This document shows positions 25,294 to 32,457 of a stretch of DNA of 64,000 bases, one piece after another. Every line of letters begins with the position of its first letter. Within the stretch, counting starts at the first letter, position 1. This DNA comes from Longibacter sp051155795 (GTDB lineage: Bacteria > Bacteroidota > Rhodothermia > Rhodothermales > Salinibacteraceae). The stretch is from NCBI RefSeq assembly GCF_051155795.1, contig NZ_DAXETW010000037.1:34980-98979 (forward strand). Reading direction: 5' to 3'. The notes under the pieces are model-generated. The model ran no database searches and was not told the origin of the DNA. It saw only the letters and a list, made by a program, of their open reading frames with translations. The position numbers were made by a program, and so were the translations under genes.

Positions 25294-27510
25294 TCATGTC
25301 CATTCGAGATCTGGGTTCGGATTCGGTGCTTTCGGCGTCTTTTGACAGAGGAACGCGACCAGCTGTAGCGATTCCTGATCGAAGGACGGTTCATCGTGGT
25401 TGGGATCGTCCCTGTTCTCGGGGGAGGGAGGCTCCGCAATGAGGAGTCGTGGTCTCTGGCTGTCCGTCCGTCGACCTGTCCACGGCTTTGACGGCGTGGA
25501 CGAGCCCCACGCCCACATGCCCCGGAATCGGTGCCCGTCGCGTTCGAAGATCAGACGGCCCGAGCGATCCGCGTTCGTGAAGGTACCGGTAAGCGCACCG
25601 GTATCCAGGTTCACGACTCCCGCGATTTCGCCGACCTCTTTGTAGTCTCCGGCGACCCGCGTCCCCTCCTGGACGAGCCGTAGCTCACCGAATGTCGTGC
25701 TCCAGGTGCCCTCCCACGTGTCTTCCGTCCGTCCAGCTTCCTGAAAGGATGGATGCTGGAGCGTCGGGCGCGATGCGTTGATACGTTGTCCGTCCCACGC
25801 ATGCTGCGTTGCCTCCCCGTCCCAGCTCCACGTGCCGACAAAGCGCGTGTCGCGCAGTTCGAACCGGAGAGTCCCCGTTCGGCGTCCATTGGTAAATGCA
25901 CCGGTGAGCGCCCCGGTATCCGGATCGAACGTTCCGCGGATGGTACCGACATCATCGTAGTCGCCATAAACGGATTGTCCGTCCTGCACGAGCCGGAGTG
26001 GTCCGTATGTGGTCTTCCACGTGCCGCGAAAGGGGGCTTTGTTTGGCTGTACGGCGTGAAGGCGGCTGTGAAGGACCGGCTGGTTCACCCGAGCGATCTG
26101 CGGCCGGAAGGAGCGGTTTTTCTGCGTAGGGAGACGGATCGATCGGAGAGCGCCGGCGAGCTTCTTCAGATGAACGCTCGGGACCGGTGTCGGGTGGGGG
26201 GCGGCCCGTGTCGCACGGGGCACGCGGGCTACGATAGTCTCCCCGTCGACGGCCGCATCGTCCGCCGCGCGGAGCGTGGGTGCCACGATGCGGCCCTGGA
26301 GGACCCGCTTCTGTCGGTGGGTAAACTGCGCCTGGTGTAACTGCGCGACCGATCCTGCAGTGGAGGCCTGACCGAGAAGCATGGGACCGATCGACAGCGG
26401 TTGGCCGTCATTCAGCCGACGGACCGCTCGTTTATTCTTCTTGGAGGCGCTGCCCAGGTCAACGACGAGGTTTCTCGCAACGATCATCGACACCACGTAC
26501 GCCGGTAGACGACCGGAGGGAGGCGAGTTGCCGTCCGAAAGGGCGGGACCGTCCTCCCACCAGCGCCATGCCCGGCTCCGAAGCGCCCGAACGTCCAGCC
26601 ACGGACGCACGATGTCCACGCGGGCGAGGTCGACCCGGATCGACTCAATGTCGAGGTCGACGCCGGCATCCGGAAAATCGCCCCGGATGCCCACTTCCGG
26701 CATTTCAACCGATGCCCATCCGTTCAGGCGGTCGATTTCGTCCTTTGACAGCGAAACGGTTGTCCAGGCCGCTGCCGGATCGCTGAAGAAGCGCGGCGGA
26801 GAAAACCGCGTCTGGTAGAAATCGTAGTCGATGACGGCATTCGTCGCCTTCGCCCGATCCAGGCGGTCGAGCCACTCCGTGCGAAGCAGGTGCGGGCTCT
26901 GCTCCTTGATCCGAGCAATATCTGCGTACGCTTCGTCGACTTCCGATCGGTAACCCCGGGTCAGCCAGTCTCGCTCCACGATCGCACGTTCTTTCTCCAA
27001 TCGCTCGACGTCGGCCTGGGCCCGCGCCTGTTCGGCGGGGTTATCGGAGAATCTCGCACGGATCTGTGCCTCGGACAGGCGGTCCGTCACGTGCAAAGCG
27101 AGCCGCTCATAATGCCGATACATACGAAGTCGATCTGACTCTCGGCGATCCGGGAGAGCGTCGTCCGCATCGGTGCCCACTGACGTGTCGTACAGCACGG
27201 CGTATGCCGCGTGCAGCTCCGCTTGCTCGGCATCGGACGGCGGCCGGTCGGCCCACTGCGCATCCAGCACCTCCTGGTATGTATCCCAGAGCAGGCGTCC
27301 ATCATGCTCCCAGATCGCACGCCCGGAGGGGATTCGGTTCACCAGGAGGGAAAACTCCGCTTCGGCATTCAGCGCATCGGCCGGGGTCGTGCTCGCCTCC
27401 ACGTCGAACGTCAGATCCTTTTCCGTCAGCGGCAGGCCAAGCACCGGAAACGAGCAAATAAGCTCATCCGAGTCGTCTCGCTGCTCGTACAGGAGGCGAA
27501 TCTTGGCCAT
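25294..27510 (-). CDS. Large uncharacterised protein with RPW core and two C-terminal beta repeats
   Basis: 738 residues from the ATG at 27510 (MAKIRLLYEQRDDSDELICS); an ATG at 27534 is possible. No signal peptide. A helical, charged part (about 85-245) is followed by a core with DIVRPWLDVRALRSRAWRWW, then ALSDGNSPPSGRLPAYVVSM and ARNLVVDL. Residues about 496-575 and 601-680 are two copies of a beta-rich unit (GTWKTTYGPLRLVQDG, GDYDDVGTIRG, DTGALTGAFTN). The tail is LQLVAFLCQKTPKAPNPNP then DLEWT. The core and the tail recur in the upstream neighbour, so the two genes are paralogues. Function unknown; I know of no assigned activity for this family. Confidence 0.7.
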   Translation of the reverse strand: MAKIRLLYEQRDDSDELICSFPVLGLPLTEKDLTFDVEASTTPADALNAEAEFSLLVNRIPSGRAIWEHDGRLLWDTYQEVLDAQWADRPPSDAEQAELHAAYAVLYDTSVGTDADDALPDRRESDRLRMYRHYERLALHVTDRLSEAQIRARFSDNPAEQARAQADVERLEKERAIVERDWLTRGYRSEVDEAYADIARIKEQSPHLLRTEWLDRLDRAKATNAVIDYDFYQTRFSPPRFFSDPAAAWTTVSLSKDEIDRLNGWASVEMPEVGIRGDFPDAGVDLDIESIRVDLARVDIVRPWLDVRALRSRAWRWWEDGPALSDGNSPPSGRLPAYVVSMIVARNLVVDLGSASKKNKRAVRRLNDGQPLSIGPMLLGQASTAGSVAQLHQAQFTHRQKRVLQGRIVAPTLRAADDAAVDGETIVARVPRATRAAPHPTPVPSVHLKKLAGALRSIRLPTQKNRSFRPQIARVNQPVLHSRLHAVQPNKAPFRGTWKTTYGPLRLVQDGQSVYGDYDDVGTIRGTFDPDTGALTGAFTNGRRTGTLRFELRDTRFVGTWSWDGEATQHAWDGQRINASRPTLQHPSFQEAGRTEDTWEGTWSTTFGELRLVQEGTRVAGDYKEVGEIAGVVNLDTGALTGTFTNADRSGRLIFERDGHRFRGMWAWGSSTPSKPWTGRRTDSQRPRLLIAEPPSPENRDDPNHDEPSFDQESLQLVAFLCQKTPKAPNPNPDLEWT
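25471..26025 (-). repeat. Two-copy protein repeat inside the 25294-27510 gene
   Basis: Copies at 25786-26025 and 25471-25710 encode about 80 residues each with the shared pattern GTWxTxxGxLRLVQxG, GDYxxVGxI, DTGALTGxFTN, then FxGxWxW. The linker between them is about 25 residues. The pattern suggests beta-meander modules, possibly binding surfaces. Confidence 0.75.
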
Positions 27511-27640
27511 GATCGCGATCGAAGCCCGATTCATGCGTGTCTTCTTCGAAATGAGAATTCCGGGGCGAGCGGGTCCGATGCCGGATGCATGCGTACGAAC
27601 GGTTCGTGTCGCATGCATCCGGGACGGTTTCCCGAACGGT

Positions 27641-29215
27641 CTACGACCATTTCTCGACCTTCGGCGACGGATTCGGGAGCTTCGGTAGCAGCTTGCACTT
27701 AAATCCGATCAGTTGCATTCCCGGTACTTTGAGGCCCTCGTTGGTCACGGAGCGATCGAACGACCGTTCGCTACTTCCGCGCTTGTACGAACCGCCGCCC
27801 AGGTTAATCGGGCCGAGGGAGACACCGACATTGCCTTCCAGTTCTTTTCGGATCGCGCTGCTCTGCTGATGTAGATCGCGGAAGTTGAGAGCCACATTTC
27901 TGACGAAGATGGCGGTCGTTGGATACGCGATCATCGACCCGCTCGGCGGCTGTTTGCCGTCGGACAATGCGTCGGTGAGGTTGGTAAGGTTCGGCATATC
28001 GTCCCCGAACCGCCAGGCTTCGCTGAACAGGAACTCCGACGACATCCACGGCCGCGAGATCATGGCCTGTGCGATCTCGAACGTGATCCTGAAGTCTGAG
28101 ACGTCCATCTCGCTGTCGAACGTTTCCTTCGAGCCGGAGGCGCCCGCGTTGATCTTCACCAGCCAGGACGCGATAGGAATGGTTGCTTTGGCTTTCCACG
28201 CGTTGTGCGTCCGCTTCACGTTCGACGAGACGTCAGAGTGGGAAAAGGATTGTTGCTGCCAGCCATCCGAAAACGGTAGGCCCGCGGGGATCAACGACGT
28301 CCAGTAGAATTCTTCACCGCTTGTCGGGTCCGTGAGTTTTGCCTTGTCCAGCCGGTCGAGCAGGTCCTCCTTCAGCAGCATCAGGTCTCGCATCGTGACC
28401 TGGTTAATGAACGCCCAGATTTTCTCGATGTCGTTTTTATGGCCTGTGGAAACCCACTTGCTAAAGGCTGCGCGGACACGGCGACGGTAATTGCTGGCAT
28501 TCAGTGCCCAGTCCTGCACGGCCGCAGCGTCGCTGGCATTCAGCGCGGCGAGGCGCTTCGAGTTGTATTCGAGCGAGGCGTCGAGAAATTCGCTCATTAA
28601 CTCGTAGTACCGCGTGACGACAGGGCTGTCGACAACCACCTCCTTGGTCTCGCCGGAAATAAGGTCTTCTTCCTCCTTGACCTCGATCAGCAGGTTGCGG
28701 AATCGCTCGAGCTTTTCTTCTTGATCGTCCGTCAGTTCACCGTCGGCGACCTCGCAGAATCGAAGCACGTTGCTGTATACGCTCGCGATCGACGATCCAT
28801 CTTGCGTGAACGCCGAGCTGTCGAACATCTTGCGTTGTTGATCCTCGTCGTAAATCCCGCTCGGGTTGGGGATGAAGTTGACGAGTCGCGACCAGTCGGC
28901 CGCTCGAAGAATGCGTCGGTTGATGTCTTCTCCGATCGATGCGGGGGGAGCGCCGTCGCCTCGCGGGGCGTCTTCGACGGCGTCACCATCCAGCGGGGCG
29001 GCTCCGACACCGGCGTCGCTGCGACCGCTGAGGCCCTTGACCGCAAAGTCAAAGTCGTGGGGTTCGAAGGGGAGGCCGGGCTGGCACCAGGCGATGAACC
29101 GGTCGTCGGGCAGTGCGTCGGCATCAATATTGGGCCGTGCCGTGAGCGACTCGTAGAGTTTGCCGAGAAAGGCGGTTACGACGTGCTGCTTGTTTACAGC
29201 GGTAGTATCGGGCAT
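27641..29215 (-). CDS. Uncharacterised protein, paralogue of the 25294-27510 product
   Basis: 524 residues from the ATG at 29215 (MPDTTAVNKQHVVTAFLGKL); the longer frame adds unrelated residues. No signal peptide or membrane segment. Helical and charged through residue 300, then IPIASWLVKINAG and a core with AQAMISRPWMSSEFLFSEAW, ALSDGKQPPSGSMIAYPTTA and IFVRNVALNF. The protein ends MQLIGFKCKLLPKLPNPSP then KVEKWS. The neighbour at 25294-27510 shares the RPW segment, the LSDGxxPPSG segment and this tail, but this protein lacks the beta repeats. 130 bases upstream of that gene, same strand. Family not recognised. Confidence 0.75.
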   Translation of the reverse strand: MPDTTAVNKQHVVTAFLGKLYESLTARPNIDADALPDDRFIAWCQPGLPFEPHDFDFAVKGLSGRSDAGVGAAPLDGDAVEDAPRGDGAPPASIGEDINRRILRAADWSRLVNFIPNPSGIYDEDQQRKMFDSSAFTQDGSSIASVYSNVLRFCEVADGELTDDQEEKLERFRNLLIEVKEEEDLISGETKEVVVDSPVVTRYYELMSEFLDASLEYNSKRLAALNASDAAAVQDWALNASNYRRRVRAAFSKWVSTGHKNDIEKIWAFINQVTMRDLMLLKEDLLDRLDKAKLTDPTSGEEFYWTSLIPAGLPFSDGWQQQSFSHSDVSSNVKRTHNAWKAKATIPIASWLVKINAGASGSKETFDSEMDVSDFRITFEIAQAMISRPWMSSEFLFSEAWRFGDDMPNLTNLTDALSDGKQPPSGSMIAYPTTAIFVRNVALNFRDLHQQSSAIRKELEGNVGVSLGPINLGGGSYKRGSSERSFDRSVTNEGLKVPGMQLIGFKCKLLPKLPNPSPKVEKWS

Positions 29216-29529
29216 GAGGAGTCGGTGCAGATGGGTTGGAAAGGGCCTGACTCGATTGGATCGATCTGTGACAGCGGCGCCAGGTTGACGTCGCTGCAAG
29301 GGGCCTCACACACGTTGTGGGAGCGAAGCTGTGGAGCCGCCGAACCGGTATGCCGGCAGCGGGCCTGCGAAGCTGCGGAGATCTGCGGCACTGGCGGGTG
29401 CTGCGGGTCCGTCAGGGGAGAATGCGGATGCGCCGAGAAGGGGAGGGCGCGGGAACGACAAGATGGCACTGCGGGAACAGTGCTGGAAATGGGGCGGCCG
29501 CGAGGCGGCCGATAGAAGAGGACACTTCG
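29216..29529. other. Spacer between the hydrolase-like gene and the paralogue pair
   Basis: 314 bases with no convincing frame. A small inverted repeat GGCCGC / GCGGCC lies near 29493-29510. It could contain a promoter for the two downstream minus-strand genes, but no clear motif is visible. Confidence 0.4.
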
Positions 29530-30219
29530 TCAGCGGCCGCTGATCATGGATTGGAGAACGTTTCGTGCATGGACATCGAACTTCCCCGACAAATCGAACA
29601 AGCCATCGGATGCCTGCAAATCATCAACTGCAGCAATCGTTATGGGGCCATTAATCCCGTCCACCGTTCCGGCGGTAACGCACGCCTGTTTCAGCGAATT
29701 TAGCCGATGGGCTACTCCGGGTATCCGCTCCAGATAATCGAGCGTTCGCTCGGGCACGGAAATAGGTTGCTTAGATTGGAGACGCCAATACACGAGCAGC
29801 CGGTCTTCGTGGTATGATGTCGTGACGACCTGACCGTTCAGATCGTCGCCGAGCACGCAAATGCGACGCTCATCCCGGGCGTATCCGATGTAAATACCGA
29901 CGTGACCAAAAGGGGAGTAGCGACCTCGGAGCCAGAAAACGACCGTGCCTCCCGGTTTCGGGTCAGCGATTAGCACACCAACGCTCAGCCAGGAGCGGGT
30001 TCGCCCGGTCTTCGAACGTCCTACTTTGGCCTCCGTCGCGACCGGGTTTACGTAGCACCTCCACCGCGCGATTTCACCATCGTCGGTCCACGTCTGTCCA
30101 GACGTCTGGACGTGATCGACGATGCTGTTGTCGTGCTCCGTACCGTCAACCTCTTTCACACCTGACTCAGCGGTGGTAATCTGAAGGAGTCGGTGCATGA
30201 CGGATATTGGGACATCCAT
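29530..30219 (-). CDS. TIGR02594/CHAP-like protein, catalytic residues apparently substituted
   Basis: 229 residues from the ATG at 30219; an AGGAGG lies just before it, and an ATG at 30264 is the longer alternative. LLQITTAESGVKEVDGTEHD aligns with the start of the TIGR02594 family of NlpC/CHAP-type hydrolases. In place of the usual WCS-x-[FY]VN the protein has EIARWRCYVN, so the normal nucleophile position is Trp with a Cys two places later. The His region (FGHVGIYIGY) is kept, but the usual GGNQ is GDDL. The C-terminus (TVDGINGPITIAAVDDLQAS) resembles a peptidoglycan-binding motif. It is probably an inactive or altered cell-wall-type protein associated with the two genes downstream. Confidence 0.7.
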   Translation of the reverse strand: MDVPISVMHRLLQITTAESGVKEVDGTEHDNSIVDHVQTSGQTWTDDGEIARWRCYVNPVATEAKVGRSKTGRTRSWLSVGVLIADPKPGGTVVFWLRGRYSPFGHVGIYIGYARDERRICVLGDDLNGQVVTTSYHEDRLLVYWRLQSKQPISVPERTLDYLERIPGVAHRLNSLKQACVTAGTVDGINGPITIAAVDDLQASDGLFDLSGKFDVHARNVLQSMISGR

Positions 30220-30454
30220 TTCCTCCTGGTTCGCCTGAGAACACGTTGAAGATACGACGAGCATGGCATAGGTTCACCTTATCTTTGTCTTACGGTCGGT
30301 TGGCACGTCAATGCTTTCATTTCGCGCTAAGCGCAGAGCGCGATGGGTGTCGCATTGGTTCGGCTTCGCATTGTCAGGCGAGGAATTGATGCGAGGCTGT
30401 GCACACCGACGTAATTGACTGGGCCGCCATTTTCGTTTGGAACGGAGAACCGCC

Positions 30455-30997
30455 ATGTCCAACCCTACGCTGAGCCACCGAAAAGCGCAGATGTCTGACC
30501 TCGATGCGATCAAGGCGCTCATCGATCGGGCCATCGCGGATCTACAGACGCCGTTTCTGGATGAGATTCAGATTGAGGCGAGCCGGACGATCATGGGCGT
30601 CGATACCCAGTTGATCGAGGACGGGACGTATTTCCTCGTCATGATCGACGGCGAACTTGCCGGCTGCGGTGGATGGAGCCCTCGTGCGACGCTGTATGGC
30701 GGAGACGAGACGCCGGGTCGGAACGGTGCATACCTCGATCCAAATCACGATCCCGCACGGATCCGAGCGATGTACACGCATCCAAGGTATGCGCGCCGGG
30801 GCGTGGGGCGTCGGGTTCTGTCGCTCTGCGAAATCGCCGCTCAGGAGGCCGGGTTTCAGCACGTGAGGCTCGTATCGACGCTGGCCGGTGAACCGCTGTA
30901 TCGTGCCTGCGGGTACGTCGCGGAAGAGCGATTCACGGATGATCGAGGCGGTGCGCCCGTCCCGCTGATGCACATGCAAAAGCGACTCTGCCCGTGA
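30455..30997 (+). CDS. GNAT family N-acetyltransferase
   Basis: 180 residues. Acetyl-CoA-binding motif A is visible as RAMYTHPRYARRGVGRRVLS with the RRGVGR pyrophosphate loop, preceded by the beta strands YFLVMIDGELAGCGGWSPR and followed by GEPLYRACGYVAEERFTD. It should transfer an acetyl group from acetyl-CoA to an amine; the substrate is not evident. The ATG at 30455 follows an ACGGAGAACC weak ribosome site. Divergent from the hydrolase-like gene. Confidence 0.88.
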   Translation: MSNPTLSHRKAQMSDLDAIKALIDRAIADLQTPFLDEIQIEASRTIMGVDTQLIEDGTYFLVMIDGELAGCGGWSPRATLYGGDETPGRNGAYLDPNHDPARIRAMYTHPRYARRGVGRRVLSLCEIAAQEAGFQHVRLVSTLAGEPLYRACGYVAEERFTDDRGGAPVPLMHMQKRLCP

Positions 30998-31193
30998 TCA
31001 ATCGTTCCTGGAGTACAGTCGGACGCAACAGCACTACGGGCGGCGTGGGAGCACGAAGGGCGGCGCACGGAGATCTGACGATTGGTCGATCCGATCCGAG
31101 TAGGCTTGAATGCGGTATGATTGATTCCTTCGTACCGCGCGGATGTCCTGGTAGGCGCGAACACACCCCGTACATCTACACGGTAGATTGATC

Positions 31194-31601
31194 ATGACGT
31201 ACCTCGAACGAGCAAAAGACCTGTACGCCCAACTGGATCAGGGCAACATCATGGACGCTTTCGAGCGCTATTACCACGAAAACGTTGTGGTAGTGGAGGC
31301 TGATGGCCAGGAACGCCACGGCAAGGATGCGCAGCGACGAGCCATCGAAGAATGGATGTCCTCAGTCGAAGAAATGCACGACGGCGCTACGGAGCATATC
31401 ACCTCGAATGAAGCGGAGGGGGTCACAATGGTCCAGAGCTTCACGGACGTGACGATCCACGGAGAGCGGATGCCGTTCCGCGAGATTGCCGTCCAGGAGT
31501 GGGAAGGCGATCAGATTGTACGAGAGTCCTTCTTTTATTTCGTCCCCATGGACGTTCAGCAGAAGATGGCCGAGCAGGCGGCGCGCAGGAAACCGGCATG
31601 A
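31194..31601 (+). CDS. SnoaL/NTF2-like protein
   Basis: 135 residues, a cone-shaped NTF2-like fold: LERAKDLYAQLDQGNIMDAF then ERYYHENVVVVEADG, and the later strands FTDVTIHGERMPFREIAVQE and IVRESFFYFVP. Such proteins are small isomerases, dehydratases or ligand binders, and many lack an assigned activity. The ATG at 31194 is used; the TTG at 31188 is the only alternative. Followed closely by the convergent tmRNA gene. Confidence 0.8.
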   Translation: MTYLERAKDLYAQLDQGNIMDAFERYYHENVVVVEADGQERHGKDAQRRAIEEWMSSVEEMHDGATEHITSNEAEGVTMVQSFTDVTIHGERMPFREIAVQEWEGDQIVRESFFYFVPMDVQQKMAEQAARRKPA

Positions 31602-31656
31602 TATGAACCGATGCCTTCGAGCCGAATATGCAACCGCGTACGAGACCTTTGGACAT

Positions 31657-31696
31657 AGAAAAAGCCCCGCACACCGGAAGGTATGTGGGGCTTTGC
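31657..31696 (-). terminator. Terminator of the tmRNA gene
   Basis: On the minus strand, AAAGCCCCACATACC / GGTGTGCGGGGCTTT (one mismatch region) with a short TTCC loop, then a T-run; begins a few bases after the tmRNA 3' end. The palindrome can also serve the plus-strand SnoaL-like gene. Confidence 0.85.
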
Positions 31697-31700
31697 TTAC

Positions 31701-32068
31701 TGGTGGAGATGCCGGGAGTCGAACCCGGGTCCGAGTAGCCGCACTTGTCGAACATCTACCTGCATAGTCACTGTTTTTCATGTCGCGCTTGGCTCCAGCC
31801 CAGTGTCGAAGCCAGCCAGGCGCCAAGGCTGATCAAGTTTCGCCACCTAGCCGCTCAGCCGGAGCGACAGATGACTAGACCTACTAATCGATGTCTCTAG
31901 CGGCTCATAGGCCGAAGCCCTCTAGAGACAGATGGGGCGTTTACGCCGCCATCGCGTACGAATAATCGTCCGCAGTTACGTGTTCCTAACGAGATTTACG
32001 AGCATATTAGGAAGCTCGGCAGGACAGTCCGCAGCCCGTTTACTACCCGTCGAAGCCGTGTCATCCCC
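31701..32068 (-). ncRNA. ssrA: Transfer-messenger RNA
   Basis: 368-nt tmRNA. The 5' end GGGGATGACACGGCTTCGAC at 32068 and the 3' end ending CATCTCCACCA at 31701 pair as a 7-bp acceptor stem with one G-U. A T-arm GGGTTCGACTCCC and the internal tag frame are present. It releases ribosomes stalled on broken mRNAs together with SmpB, which is not in this window. One-piece, not permuted. Confidence 0.97.
31941..31973 (-). other. tmRNA tag reading frame
   Basis: Resume codon GCG at 31973-31971 begins the encoded tag ADDYSYAMAA followed by TAA at 31941. The final AMAA fits the small hydrophobic ending recognised by ClpXP-type proteases. The Met near the end, rather than Leu as in ALAA, is a lineage feature. 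Confidence 0.85.
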
Positions 32069-32457
32069 GAATGTAAAAGAACTGGACCGCCCGCGTGGAG
32101 CGCTGGCGAGGCATCGCGTCGCGACCTCGCTCTGTCCATAGCATTAGACCTCTGTGCCTCCTGTGTGTTCCAGGCGAAAGTGACCGTTCAGACCGGTCGC
32201 GAGACACCGGCTCAGTGAATGGACGTTCGTTCCCGTTCGTGTCGTTGTGCGCTCCGCTGCCAACACAATTGTGCAATTCGTGATACAACACGGACCTCAA
32301 CGACGCAGGATCGGTCTGATTGCGCAGATCATGCCAGGAGGCCGCCGTCTATCTCACCGGCAGATTACGAACGCGCGCCGTTAACTCAGATCCCTCATCG
32401 GTGATGCGTCTCCGGTCTTTTTCCTTTTCCACGCTGTGCCGATTCCAGGTCTCAATC
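32069..32457. other. Spacer between tmRNA and the DsbD-like gene
   Basis: Divergent promoter space for ssrA (minus) and the DsbD-like gene (plus). TACATTCG directly before the ssrA 5' end resembles the Bacteroidota TAnnTTTG box, but it sits too close to the mature end to be trusted. No gene seen. Confidence 0.45.

Noticed and set aside
32069..32076. TACATTCG as the ssrA promoter box
   Set aside because: It abuts the mature 5' end, so spacing to a transcription start does not fit.
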